Source: Mycobacterium intermedium
GTDB lineage: Bacteria; Actinomycetota; Actinomycetes; Mycobacteriales; Mycobacteriaceae
Direction of reading: 5' to 3'
Length of the DNA: 64,000 bases
Assembly (NCBI RefSeq): GCF_002086275.1
Contig: NZ_MVHT01000009.1
Coordinates: 50,535 to 114,534, forward strand
The translations under genes and the position numbers were made by a program. The notes beneath the pieces were generated by a model that saw only the letters and a list, made by a program, of their open reading frames with translations, had not been told where the DNA came from and made no database searches. Each line of letters opens with the position of its first letter. The stretch's first letter is position 1. This document shows, piece after piece, positions 56,197 to 64,000 of this stretch.

Positions 56197-57267
56197 TCAT
56201 GCGTCGAAATCGAGGGTTACGGTGTCGCTGGTGGGTAGCGACTGACAGGTCAGCACGAAACCGGTTGCCAATTCCGATGTGTCGAGCGCATAGTTGCGGC
56301 GCATGTCCACCTCGCCGGCCGTCACCCTGGCCCGGCAGGTGCCACACACCCCGCCCTTGCACGCGAACGGCAGGTCGTCCCGAAAGCGTTGCGCGGCGTC
56401 GAGGATCGTGGTGTCGCGCGGCAGGTCGAGTGTGCTCGCGTGGCCGTCGAGCACGATGGTGACCTGACTCCGCGGCCCGGTGCGGCCGGGCTCGGTCCGG
56501 CTCACCGGCGCCGGGGCAACCTCTTCGACGAAGAAGAGTTCCCGGTGAATGCGGTCGTCGGGTACTCCGTACTCGCCCAGGACTTGCTGGGCGTCGAGCA
56601 CCATGCCAAGCGGGCCGCACAGCCAGAAGTGGTCAACGTCGGCCACGGGGACGAACGCATCGAGCAGCCGACGGATCCGTTCGGCATCAAGGCGGCCGCT
56701 GAACAAATCCGCCACCCGGTGTTCGCGGGACAGCACGTGGATGAGTTCCAGCCGTGAGCCGTGACGGTCCTTGAGGTCGGCGAGCTCGTCGGCGAACATG
56801 ACCGAATCAGCGCGTCGGTTTCCGTAGACCATCACTACGTGCGAATTGGGTTGCTGCAGAACCGCAGTGGCGATCGCCAGGATGGGTGTGATCCCCGACC
56901 CCGCCGCGATCAGCACATGGCGGCCGCCTTTGCCCGGAGGTGCGACGAAGCTTCCGGACGGGGTTTGCACCTCCACCTCGTCGCCGGGGCGGACGTCGCG
57001 GACCAACCAGCCGGAGATGACGCCACCGGGCAGTTCGCGCACGCCGATGCGAAGCGCTCCGCCCGCCGGTGAGCAGATGGAGTAGCAGCGCCGGTGTTCC
57101 CTGCCGTCGGCGCTCTTGCGCAGCGTGACCGATTGCCCAGGGCGAAAGGCGAATTCGGACTTCAGAGCGTCGGGGACCGCAAAGGTGACCGCGGCGGCGT
57201 CATCGCAGAGCGGTTGCACGGCTGCCACCCGCAGCCGGTGAAAGGACGACGGTTGGAGCGTGGTCAC
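56197..57267 (-). CDS. paaE: Phenylacetyl-CoA epoxidase reductase subunit
   Basis: 356 residues from GTG 57267. N-terminal FAD domain (RRCYSICSP), NAD domain (AAGSGITPILAIA), and C-terminal plant-type 2Fe-2S domain with CKGGVCGTC and a later Cys in VLTCQS. It passes electrons from NADPH to the PaaA di-iron centre. It begins 1 nt after the paaD stop. Confidence 0.95.
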   Translation of the reverse strand: MTTLQPSSFHRLRVAAVQPLCDDAAAVTFAVPDALKSEFAFRPGQSVTLRKSADGREHRRCYSICSPAGGALRIGVRELPGGVISGWLVRDVRPGDEVEVQTPSGSFVAPPGKGGRHVLIAAGSGITPILAIATAVLQQPNSHVVMVYGNRRADSVMFADELADLKDRHGSRLELIHVLSREHRVADLFSGRLDAERIRRLLDAFVPVADVDHFWLCGPLGMVLDAQQVLGEYGVPDDRIHRELFFVEEVAPAPVSRTEPGRTGPRSQVTIVLDGHASTLDLPRDTTILDAAQRFRDDLPFACKGGVCGTCRARVTAGEVDMRRNYALDTSELATGFVLTCQSLPTSDTVTLDFDA

Positions 57268-57268
57268 G

Positions 57269-57775
57269 TCAGATCTCCTTCACCCGCTCGAAGGGCTCGC
57301 GACACGACCGGCAGCGGTGCAGCGCCTTGCACGGCGTCGCACCGAACTCGGATACCGGCTCGGTGTCGGCGGATGCGCAGCGCGGGCACGGCACGGCGTG
57401 CCGGCGGGTCTTGAGGGTCAGCGGTATCGGCCCCTTGCTGCGGGCGGGCGCCGCCCCCGGCGGGGCGATGCCATGCCGGGCGAGTTTTCGCCGTCCGGTC
57501 GCGGTGATCCAATCCGAGCTCCAGGCCGGACTGAGTGTCGTGCGGATCTCCGCGTCGGCAAATCCGGCCGCCGACAGCGCTTTCGCCACATCCGCGCGGA
57601 TGGCGGACATGGCCGGACAACCGCTGTAGGTCGGCGTGATGGTGACGACGATCCGGCCGTGGCGGCAACACACGTCGCGAAGCACTCCGAGGTCGGCGAG
57701 GGTCAGCATGGGCAATTCCGGATCGCGGACTTCGGCGGCGGCTTGCCGGGCAAGCTCCAGGGTGTGGCTGTTCAT
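57269..57775 (-). CDS. paaD: PaaD, maturation factor of phenylacetyl-CoA epoxidase
   Basis: 168 residues from ATG 57775. N-terminal DUF59/MIP18 domain (VRDPELPMLTLADLGVLRDV, then TYSGCPAMSAI) and a C-terminal zinc ribbon (CPRC...CKALHRCRSC). DUF59 proteins help assemble metal centres, in this case for PaaABC(E). The open frame extends into paaC, but ATG 57775 gives the family N-terminus. Confidence 0.93.
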   Translation of the reverse strand: MNSHTLELARQAAAEVRDPELPMLTLADLGVLRDVCCRHGRIVVTITPTYSGCPAMSAIRADVAKALSAAGFADAEIRTTLSPAWSSDWITATGRRKLARHGIAPPGAAPARSKGPIPLTLKTRRHAVPCPRCASADTEPVSEFGATPCKALHRCRSCREPFERVKEI

Positions 57776-57779
57776 CCGG

Positions 57780-58685
57780 TCACCACCGCGCCGAGGGATG
57801 TGCGCGGGCAACACATTGCATTTCAGCCAGGAGTTCCACCAAGGCGTCGGTGTGCATGCCGCCGCGGCCGGCGGTCACGCCGTCACGAGTCTCCGGGACC
57901 GGTAATGCGGCGGCATCCAACACCTCTGCCAGCACCGCATCGAATTCGGGACGAATCGTGGCCGGGTCCACTCCCGCGCCGGCGGCCGCAATGCGGGCTT
58001 CCACCGGGTGGGTGGCGAACAGTTCGGCGACGAACGGCCACACCGTATGCAGCGCCAGCTCGGTGCGGCGGCGGGATTCGGGGGTGCCGAGCGACAACGC
58101 GATCAGCCAACGTGCGGCGTAATCGCGATGGTAGGTAACCTCTTTCGCGCCCTTGTCGGCCACGGCGGCCAGCACCGGATCGCTTGACCCGCGCAGCCGT
58201 TGTAGCACCGCGAGACGGAACGTGGCGAAGACCAGCAACCTGAACACGGTCACCGCGAAGTCACCGTTGTCCGCCTCGACCAGGCACACGTTGCGGAAAT
58301 CCCGTCCGTCGCGGAAGAACGCCAGCGCGTCCTCGGCGGGCACCGGGGAACCGCTGGGCAAGACGGGAACGAGACCGGGGTCGGCGGCCGCCGCCCGCGC
58401 GAGGAGCAGTCGGGCCTGCCCAAGCAGATCCAGCCCGATATTGGCCAGCGCGACCTCCTCCTCCAATTCGGGTGCGCGGCAGTTCCATTCGGCCAGGCGC
58501 TGCGCGGCGATCAGGGCGTCGTCGCCGAGCATCAGGCAGTAGGTGGCCAGATCCGTCCCGTCGATCCCGGCCGGAAAGGTGAGGTCAACCCCGGCCAGCG
58601 GGTCGTCGAAGCCCGTCCCGAACGCCCACTGGTCGTGGGTGTCGACGTCGACGAGCCCCGCATACGCCGACTCGTGATCATTCAT
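57780..58685 (-). CDS. paaC: Phenylacetyl-CoA epoxidase structural subunit
   Basis: 301 residues. LMLGDDALIAAQRLAEWNCRAPELEEEVALANIGLDLLGQAR and KEVTYHRDYAARWLIAL are the PaaC ferritin-like blocks. PaaC lacks a functional di-iron site and holds PaaA. It starts 15 nt after paaB; paaD follows after 4 nt. Confidence 0.94.
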   Translation of the reverse strand: MNDHESAYAGLVDVDTHDQWAFGTGFDDPLAGVDLTFPAGIDGTDLATYCLMLGDDALIAAQRLAEWNCRAPELEEEVALANIGLDLLGQARLLLARAAAADPGLVPVLPSGSPVPAEDALAFFRDGRDFRNVCLVEADNGDFAVTVFRLLVFATFRLAVLQRLRGSSDPVLAAVADKGAKEVTYHRDYAARWLIALSLGTPESRRRTELALHTVWPFVAELFATHPVEARIAAAGAGVDPATIRPEFDAVLAEVLDAAALPVPETRDGVTAGRGGMHTDALVELLAEMQCVARAHPSARW

Positions 58686-58700
58686 TCGCCGGTCTCCAAC

Positions 58701-58997
58701 TCAGATGTGCGGAACAGTGTCGGGAATGGCATAAGCCGTTGGGTGGCGATACACCTTGTCGTTGGACGGTGCGAAGAACGACTCCTTCTCGTCCGCAGTG
58801 GAGGCGGTGATCGCGGCCGACGGCACCACCCAGATACTGACGCCCTCGTTGCGGCGGGTGTACACATCCCGCGCGTGCCGCAACGCCATGGCGTCGTCCG
58901 GTGCGTGTATCGAGCCCACGTGTACGTGGTTCAGGCCGCGCTTGGCGCGCACGAACACCTCGTAGAGCGGCCACGCGGCGTCGACAAAGCCGGTCAT
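58701..58997 (-). CDS. paaB: Phenylacetyl-CoA epoxidase subunit PaaB
   Basis: 98 residues from ATG 58997. [44 protein letters not shown] is the PaaB core. It is a small bridging subunit joining PaaAC heterodimers. ATGA overlap with paaA. Confidence 0.94.
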   Translation of the reverse strand: MTGFVDAAWPLYEVFVRAKRGLNHVHVGSIHAPDDAMALRHARDVYTRRNEGVSIWVVPSAAITASTADEKESFFAPSNDKVYRHPTAYAIPDTVPHI

Positions 58998-59899
58998 CTG
59001 TCCTCCCCTGCGATCCGTCGCGCGTGGGCGAGGGCGGCCTCTCGCACCCACGCGCCGTCGTCATGCGCGGCCTTGCGGGTGGCCAGTCGTTCGGCGTTGC
59101 AGGGCCCGTTACCGCCGATGACGGCGAAGAATTCCGACCAGTCGGGAGCACCGAAGTCGTAGCAGCCGCGCCCCTCGTTCCAGGCCAGGTCCGGGTCGGG
59201 AAGGTGTACCCCCAGCACCTCGGCCTGGGGCACCGTCATGTCGACAAATCGTTGCCTCAGTTCGTCATTGGTGTGGCGTTTGATCCCCCAAGCCATGGAT
59301 TGCTCGGTGTTGGGTGATTGGTCGTCGGGCGGGCCGAACATCATCAGCGTGGGCCACCACCATCGGTCGACGGCGTCTTGCACCATGGCCCGCTGGGCAT
59401 CGGTCCCGCGCATCATGGTCAGCAGCAGTTCGAAACCCTGCCGCTGATGAAACGACTCTTCCTTGCACACCCGGATCATGGCGCGGGCATAGGGACCGTA
59501 GGAACTGCGGCACAGCGGCACCTGGTTGCAGATCGCCGCGCCATCGACCAACCACCCGATCACCCCGACGTCGGCGAAGCTCAGGGTCGGGTAGTTGAAG
59601 ATCGACGAGTACTTTTGTTGGCCCGCAATCAGCTTCGCGGTCAGCTCCGACCGGTCTACCCCGAGCGTCTCGGCCGCGGAGTACAGGTAGATCCCATGGC
59701 CGGCCTCGTCCTGGACCTTGGCCATCAGGATCGCCTTACGGCGCAACGAAGGCGCCCGGGTCAGCCAGGAGCCTTCCGGCTGCATGCCGATGATCTCCGA
59801 ATGCGCATGCTGGCTGATCTGTCGGATCAGTGTGCTGCGATATCCGTCCGGCATGGGGTCTCGCGGCTCGACCCGCTCTCCGACTGCAGTGGATGCCAC
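58994..59899 (-). CDS. paaA: Phenylacetyl-CoA epoxidase catalytic subunit
   Basis: 301 residues from GTG 59899; an in-frame extension into paaG is rejected because homology begins at [20 protein letters not shown]. Di-iron ligands are visible: E35 in AHSEIIG, E65 and H68 in QDEAGHG, and E148/H151 in KEESFHQ. With PaaB, PaaC and PaaE it forms the 1,2-epoxide of phenylacetyl-CoA using O2. It begins 4 nt after the paaG stop. Confidence 0.95.
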   Translation of the reverse strand: MASTAVGERVEPRDPMPDGYRSTLIRQISQHAHSEIIGMQPEGSWLTRAPSLRRKAILMAKVQDEAGHGIYLYSAAETLGVDRSELTAKLIAGQQKYSSIFNYPTLSFADVGVIGWLVDGAAICNQVPLCRSSYGPYARAMIRVCKEESFHQRQGFELLLTMMRGTDAQRAMVQDAVDRWWWPTLMMFGPPDDQSPNTEQSMAWGIKRHTNDELRQRFVDMTVPQAEVLGVHLPDPDLAWNEGRGCYDFGAPDWSEFFAVIGGNGPCNAERLATRKAAHDDGAWVREAALAHARRIAGEDR

Positions 59900-59903
59900 G
59901 GGG

Positions 59904-60710
59904 TCAGCGACCCACGAACGTCGGACGCTGCTTGGCCACGAAGGCTTCCACCGCGGTGGAGTGATCGATCGAGGCACCGAGCCGTCGCTGCGCTTCGGCT
60001 TCCCGGTCCAGAACATCGCCGAGCTCAGCGCCGGCGTTGCCGGCGAGGAGTTGTTTGACGGCCTTGAACGCGGCGGTCGGGCCGGCGGCCAGCCGGCCTG
60101 CCAGCGCGGCGGTTTCGGCGGCGAGATCGGCGTCTGGCACCACGCGGTGCACCACTCCCCACGCGTGGGCCGTGTCGGCGTCGATGGTGTCGCCGAGCAG
60201 TAACAAACCGGTCGCGCGGCCCCGGCCGACCAATCGAGGCAACGACGCGCTCAGCCCGGAGTCGCTGGCCAGCCCGATGCCGCAGAACGCGGTGCCGAAC
60301 TTGGCGCCGCGTGCGGCGACGCGGATGTCGGCCGCCAGCGCAATCCCGAGTCCGGCACCGACGCAGGCGCCATTGATGCCCACCACGACGGGGACCTCAA
60401 TCGCGGTCAACGCCAACACGATCGGGTTGTAGTGCTCGGCCACGGTGTTCATGGCGTGCGCAGGATCGGCACGTAGCCCCGCAACATGCTCGGCCAGGTC
60501 TTGGCCGACACAGAAGTTTCGACCCGAGGCGGTCAGCGTCACCGCTCGCACCGCAGGATCGGAGCCCGCCCGCGTCAACGCCGCCAGGAGTTCCTCCTTC
60601 AGCTCGCGGTTCAGGGCGTTGGAGGCTCCGGGACGATCCAACACGATGGCGGCGACGCCGCCGTCGACCGCGTAGCTGATCGTCGTGTGTCCGGTGATGT
60701 GCGTAGTCAT
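59904..60710 (-). CDS. paaG: Enoyl-CoA hydratase/isomerase, PaaG-like
   Basis: 268 residues from ATG 60710 (a GTG at 60719 is in frame). Crotonase fold with oxyanion holes [11 protein letters not shown] and [11 protein letters not shown]; the acid in [16 protein letters not shown] (D150) matches the Asp of PaaG, which turns the ring epoxide into oxepin-CoA, rather than the Glu pair of hydratases. PaaF-type activity cannot be excluded. First gene of the leftward operon; an operator-like site lies 14 bp upstream of its ATG. Confidence 0.85.
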   Translation of the reverse strand: MTTHITGHTTISYAVDGGVAAIVLDRPGASNALNRELKEELLAALTRAGSDPAVRAVTLTASGRNFCVGQDLAEHVAGLRADPAHAMNTVAEHYNPIVLALTAIEVPVVVGINGACVGAGLGIALAADIRVAARGAKFGTAFCGIGLASDSGLSASLPRLVGRGRATGLLLLGDTIDADTAHAWGVVHRVVPDADLAAETAALAGRLAAGPTAAFKAVKQLLAGNAGAELGDVLDREAEAQRRLGASIDHSTAVEAFVAKQRPTFVGR

Positions 60711-60723
60711 GTCGGCCACATTA

Positions 60724-60741
60724 ACCGACCATTCGTTCGGT
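60724..60741 (-). promoter_or_regulatory. PaaR operator-like site A (paaG/paaR control region)
   Basis: Read on the minus strand, ACCGAACGAATGGTCGGT with complementary ends ACCGA/TCGGT. It lies between divergent paaG and paaR. Site B before paaZ shares 18 of 19 bases. The pattern resembles the actinobacterial PaaR consensus (ACCGA..CG..TCGGT type) as I recall it. Confidence 0.65.
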
Positions 60742-60804
60742 AATCAAGGCGGCACGACTCACCCGCGGCGAGTGTGCACCGCCGCGCAGTGCCGTGATGC
60801 GATG

Positions 60805-61428
60805 ATGGTGTCCATGGCTGCCCCGCCTGCGCGCTCGACCGGTCGAGTCGGTCGACCCGGCTACGACCTCGACACACTGCTGTCCGTCGCGGTTTCGGTG
60901 TTCAACCAGCGCGGCTATGACGGCACCAGCATGGAGCACCTGGCCGCCCGCCTGGGCATCAGCAAATCCTCGATCTATCACCACGTGCGCGGCAAGTCCG
61001 AACTGTTGCAGTTGGCGGTCAATCGGGCGCTGGACGCCTTGTTCGCGGCGACCAAAGAACCCCAGGCAACCACCGGACCGGCCATCGATCGGCTGGAACA
61101 CCTTGTGCGGCGCAGCATTCACGTCCTGGTCGAGCAACTGCCGTATGTCACGGTGTTGCTCAGGATCCGGGGCAACACGCCCGTCGAGCGTCGCGCGCTC
61201 GCCCGCCGGCGCGAGTTCGACCACATCGTCGGCCAGTTGGTCCAGCAAGCCTGCGATGAAGGCAGCGTGCGCCCCGACATCGACCCGATGCTGACCAGTC
61301 GCCTCATCTTCGGCACGGTGAACTCGCTGATCGAGTGGTACCGGCCATCCCGCGATCTCGACGCCGACCAACTGGCCGACTCCGTCGTCAACGTGCTCTT
61401 CGACGGCCTGCGCATCGACCCCTCTTGA
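60805..61428 (+). CDS. paaR: TetR-family regulator of the paa genes
   Basis: 207 residues from ATG 60805 (ATG 60802 and 60814 are alternatives; the long upstream frame overlaps paaG and is rejected). HTH: YDLDTLLSVAVSVFNQRGYD, then TSMEHLAARLGISKSSIYHHVRGKSELL. It is divergent from paaG and followed by paaZ, with matching operator-like sites in front of both operons. The effector is probably phenylacetyl-CoA, as for known PaaR proteins. Confidence 0.85.
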   Translation: MVSMAAPPARSTGRVGRPGYDLDTLLSVAVSVFNQRGYDGTSMEHLAARLGISKSSIYHHVRGKSELLQLAVNRALDALFAATKEPQATTGPAIDRLEHLVRRSIHVLVEQLPYVTVLLRIRGNTPVERRALARRREFDHIVGQLVQQACDEGSVRPDIDPMLTSRLIFGTVNSLIEWYRPSRDLDADQLADSVVNVLFDGLRIDPS

Positions 61429-61468
61429 CGGCGACCGACCACGACTGCCAAAGTTGCAGCGATTAATA

Positions 61469-61486
61469 ACCGAACGAATGGACGGT
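61469..61486 (+). promoter_or_regulatory. PaaR operator-like site B (paaZ promoter)
   Basis: ACCGAACGAATGGACGGT, differing from site A at one position. It ends 5 bp before the paaZ ATG, so bound repressor would cover the translation start and probably the transcription start. Confidence 0.65.
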
Positions 61487-61491
61487 TGGTA

Positions 61492-63534
61492 ATGCTACAA
61501 AGTTTCGTATCCGGTCGGTGGACCTCGGCCGATGACGCTGGCATCCCGCTCACCGACGCGAGCACCGGGGTGGAGGTGGCGCGGTACTCCACCGAGGGGT
61601 TGGACTATGCCGCGGCCGTCGGCTACGCCCGTCGGGTCGGCGGGCCGGCGCTGCGTGCGCTCACCTTCCCCGAGCGCGCCAGCTGCCTCAAGGCCCTGGG
61701 CAAGCTGTTGATGGCCGGCAAGGACGAGTTCTACCCGTTGTCCTTCGCCACCGGCGCCACTCGGCGCGACTCCGCCGTCGACATCGACGGCGGGATCGGA
61801 ACCCTGCTCAGCTACGCCGGCAAGGCCGTTCGAGAACTGCCGAATGACACCATCTACCTCGACGGTACGACCGAAAGCATAGGTCGTGCAGGAACTTTCG
61901 TCGCACAGCACATCTACAGCTCGCGCCCCGGTGTTGCGGTGCAGATCAACGCCTTCAATTTCCCGGTCTGGGGCATGCTGGAAAAGCTGGCACCCGCGTT
62001 CCTCGCCGGCGTGCCGACGATCGTCAAGCCGGCCCACCAAACGTCGTATCTCACCGAGCAATTGGTGCGGCGCATCATCGAATCCGGGCTGTTGCCCGAA
62101 GGCGCGTTGCAACTCGCCTGCGCCCACCCGCACGGACTGCTCGACGAACTCGACGAGCACGATCTGGTCGCGTTCACCGGTTCGGCTGCCACCGCGGCCC
62201 GGCTTCGCGTACACCCCAACCTCGTCGACAACGGGGTGCGGTTCAACGCCGAAGCCGATTCCCTGAACTGCTCCATACTGGGGCCCGACGCCACCCCCGG
62301 CACCCCCGAATTCGAGCTCTACGTCAAGCAACTCGTCACGGAGATGACCGTCAAGGCCGGTCAGAAATGTACGGCGATCCGCCGGGCGTTGGTGCCGCGG
62401 GACCTCGTCGCCGACGTCGTGGACGCCACGGCCGCCCGCCTCGCCGCCGTCGTCGTAGGCCACCCCGAAGCCGAGGGCGTGACCATGGGCGCCTTGGCCA
62501 GCATCGCCCAACGGGACGAGGTGCTACGGGCGCTGAAATTCCTCACCGACGCCGCGACTTTGGTCAGCGGCGACCCGGACAACTTCCCGGTGCGCGGCGC
62601 GGACGCGGGCAGCGGCGCCTTCCTGCCCCCACTGCTGCTGCGCGTCGACGACAATTCCGTCGCCGCGCCACACGATGTCGAGGCGTTCGGCCCGGTGAGC
62701 ACCGTCATCGGATACCACGACCTCGACGAAGCGGTACGCCTGGCCGCGCGCGGCCGGGGCAGCCTGGTCGGTTCGGTGGTGACCCACGACCCCGAGATCG
62801 CCCGTCGCCTCGTCCTGGATCTCGCGCCCTATCACGGCCGCATCCTCGTGCTGGACCGCGACGACGCAAAGGAGTCCACCGGTCACGGCTCCCCGTTGCC
62901 CACCTTGGTTCACGGCGGTCCGGGCCGCGCCGGCGGCGGCGAGGAACTCGGCGGAATACGCGGGGTGCTGCACCACATGCAGCGCACCGCGGTGCAAGCG
63001 TCGCCGGACATGCTGACCGCCATCACGGGACGCTGGACGACAGGAGCGGCCCGTGACACCGACGGCCTACACCCGTTCCGCAAACATCTCGAGGAACTTC
63101 GGATCGGCGATACCGTCATCGGCGGACCCCGCACGGTCACCCTGGAGGACATCTCGCACTTCGCCGAGTTCACGGGTGACACGTTCTACGCGCACACCGA
63201 TCCCGTTGCCGCAGCCGGCAATCCGCTGTTCGGTGGCATCGTGGCACACGGCTACCTGGTGGTGTCACTGGCGGCCGGACTTTTCGTCGAACCCAACCCG
63301 GGTCCCGTATTGGCCAACTTCGGTGTCGACGGCTTGCGCTTCCTGACCCCGGTGAAGGCCGGTGACGCCCTCACGGTCACGCTCACCGTCAAACAACTGA
63401 CCCCGCGCCTGTCCGCCGACTACGGCGAAGTCCGCTGGGACGCCGTGGTGACCAACCAGGACGGCGCCCCGGTGGCGACGTACGACGTCCTGACGCTGGT
63501 TGCCAAACTGCCGGCGAACACCGAGGGGCGCTGA
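61492..63534 (+). CDS. paaZ: Bifunctional oxepin-CoA hydrolase / aldehyde dehydrogenase PaaZ
   Basis: 680 residues, the length of E. coli PaaZ. N-terminal aldehyde dehydrogenase with catalytic Cys 293 (VKAGQKCTA) and Glu 254 (EADSLN); C-terminal MaoC hydratase domain with the catalytic Asp/His in FTGDTFYAHTD (D563, H568). It opens oxepin-CoA and oxidises the aldehyde to the 3-oxo acid. A TTG at 61486 is in frame, but ATG 61492 fits the family start. TGATG overlap with the next gene. Confidence 0.95.
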   Translation: MLQSFVSGRWTSADDAGIPLTDASTGVEVARYSTEGLDYAAAVGYARRVGGPALRALTFPERASCLKALGKLLMAGKDEFYPLSFATGATRRDSAVDIDGGIGTLLSYAGKAVRELPNDTIYLDGTTESIGRAGTFVAQHIYSSRPGVAVQINAFNFPVWGMLEKLAPAFLAGVPTIVKPAHQTSYLTEQLVRRIIESGLLPEGALQLACAHPHGLLDELDEHDLVAFTGSAATAARLRVHPNLVDNGVRFNAEADSLNCSILGPDATPGTPEFELYVKQLVTEMTVKAGQKCTAIRRALVPRDLVADVVDATAARLAAVVVGHPEAEGVTMGALASIAQRDEVLRALKFLTDAATLVSGDPDNFPVRGADAGSGAFLPPLLLRVDDNSVAAPHDVEAFGPVSTVIGYHDLDEAVRLAARGRGSLVGSVVTHDPEIARRLVLDLAPYHGRILVLDRDDAKESTGHGSPLPTLVHGGPGRAGGGEELGGIRGVLHHMQRTAVQASPDMLTAITGRWTTGAARDTDGLHPFRKHLEELRIGDTVIGGPRTVTLEDISHFAEFTGDTFYAHTDPVAAAGNPLFGGIVAHGYLVVSLAAGLFVEPNPGPVLANFGVDGLRFLTPVKAGDALTVTLTVKQLTPRLSADYGEVRWDAVVTNQDGAPVATYDVLTLVAKLPANTEGR

Positions 63535-63869
63535 TGTTCCGGATCACCGTGCAGTACGGACAGCCCGCCGACCCGGCGGCCTTCGACGAGCACTACCAGA
63601 GCACTCACATTCCGCTGACACTGAAAGTGCCTGGCTTGGTTCGCTTCACCACCGGACGGCCGCGCCCGCTCGGCCGCGACGTGCCCGCCCCGCCCTACCT
63701 GGTGGCCGACTTGTGGTTCGAGACCGCGGAATCCCTCAAGGCCGCGCTCAAGTCCGACGAGATGCGTTCGGCCAGTGCGGATGTCGCGAACTTCGCAACC
63801 GGCGGCGCCACGTTGTACAGCCAGGAAGAGGTGCTCGTCCGCGGTCACCAGGATGTCGACCGTAATTGA
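63534..63869 (+). CDS. EthD-like (dimeric alpha/beta barrel) protein
   Basis: 111 residues. FRITVQYGQPADPAAFDEHYQSTHIPLTLKVPGL with the conserved His-Ile-Pro is the EthD/DABB pattern, and YLVADLWFETAESLKAALKS is the second half. Related proteins are small decarboxylases, isomerases or helper proteins in aromatic or ether catabolism. It is coupled to paaZ by TGATG overlap, so it should act in the phenylacetate pathway. Confidence 0.8.
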   Translation: MFRITVQYGQPADPAAFDEHYQSTHIPLTLKVPGLVRFTTGRPRPLGRDVPAPPYLVADLWFETAESLKAALKSDEMRSASADVANFATGGATLYSQEEVLVRGHQDVDRN

Positions 63870-63883
63870 CTCTCGCGTCGTAA

Positions 63884-63902
63884 TTTTCGGGATTGCCGAA
63901 AA
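63884..63902 (+). terminator. Small hairpin after the paaZ operon
   Basis: TTTTCGG (63884-63890), loop GATTG, CCGAAAA (63896-63902): perfect 7-bp arms, 14 bp after the EthD stop. No T tract. The last 100 bases of the window hold no gene I can support. Confidence 0.5.
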
Positions 63903-64000
63903 CCGCCCGTAATGCAGCTCTAGCCCGGATTTTTCGTGAAACGTTGTGAGTTTCGGGGTGTAGATATGCGAAAGTGCCTGTCCTGCAAGGAATAATTGGA

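Noticed and set aside
59900..60016. 39-residue upstream extension of PaaA
   Set aside because: It is an out-of-frame reading of paaG; PaaA homology begins after GTG 59899.

Overview
The window is high-GC DNA from a slow-growing Mycobacterium that is probably outside the M. tuberculosis complex. Support: the S10 and spc ribosomal-protein operons carry mycobacterial features (long tails on S3, L22 and S17). The order xylB-serA2-fucA-methyltransferases-sppA-rplO...rplN-DUF4436-FGE-atsA-rpsQ...rpsJ matches the M. tuberculosis Rv0729-Rv0700 block as I remember it, shown here in reverse. A PE_PGRS gene and a second PE gene point to the slow-growing branch. A complete phenylacetate (paa) cluster is not expected in M. 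tuberculosis itself.

Layout. 1-3.75 kb: a small sugar/hydroxyacid module (FGGY kinase cut by the window edge, 2-hydroxyacid dehydrogenase, class II aldolase, MBL hydrolase). 3.7-8.1 kb: accessory genes (P450 with its TetR, AraC regulator, methyltransferase, SDR). 8.2-12.9 kb: two tandem TIGR00027-type methyltransferases, the SppA peptidase and an LLM oxidoreductase. 12.9-17.0 kb: spc operon (minus strand) with a recognisable promoter and a terminator hairpin. 17.6-20.2 kb: PE_PGRS. 20.2-27.2 kb: sulfatase island (arylsulfatase, lipoprotein, formylglycine-generating enzyme and three DUF4436 membrane proteins). 27.3-29.4 kb: MpaB-like oxygenase and divergent TetR sharing a 40-bp palindrome. 29.4-35.25 kb: S10 operon (minus) with a long leader and the same kind of hairpin at its end.

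35.4-40.3 kb: small hypothetical gene, P450, a TetR/MFS efflux pair and an Ala/Pro-rich PE protein. 40.4-45.4 kb: branched-chain amino-acid module (amino-acid dehydrogenase, Lrp/AsnC regulator, E1alpha/E1beta/E2 of a branched-chain 2-oxoacid dehydrogenase). 45.5-54.9 kb: an apparently catabolic cluster around a three-subunit molybdenum hydroxylase, with TetR, amidohydrolase, LLM oxidoreductase, NTF2-like protein, alpha/beta-hydrolase, SCP2-like protein and DUF1028 protein. Its substrate is unknown and it is the best candidate here for an undescribed system. 54.9-63.9 kb: the paa regulon. paaG-A-B-C-D-E-K run leftward, and paaR, paaZ and an EthD-like gene run rightward. Two nearly identical operator-like sites lie in front of paaG/paaR and paaZ.

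I saw no tRNA, rRNA, CRISPR array, insertion sequence or phage gene. All functions are read from sequence motifs and context; no database search was possible.
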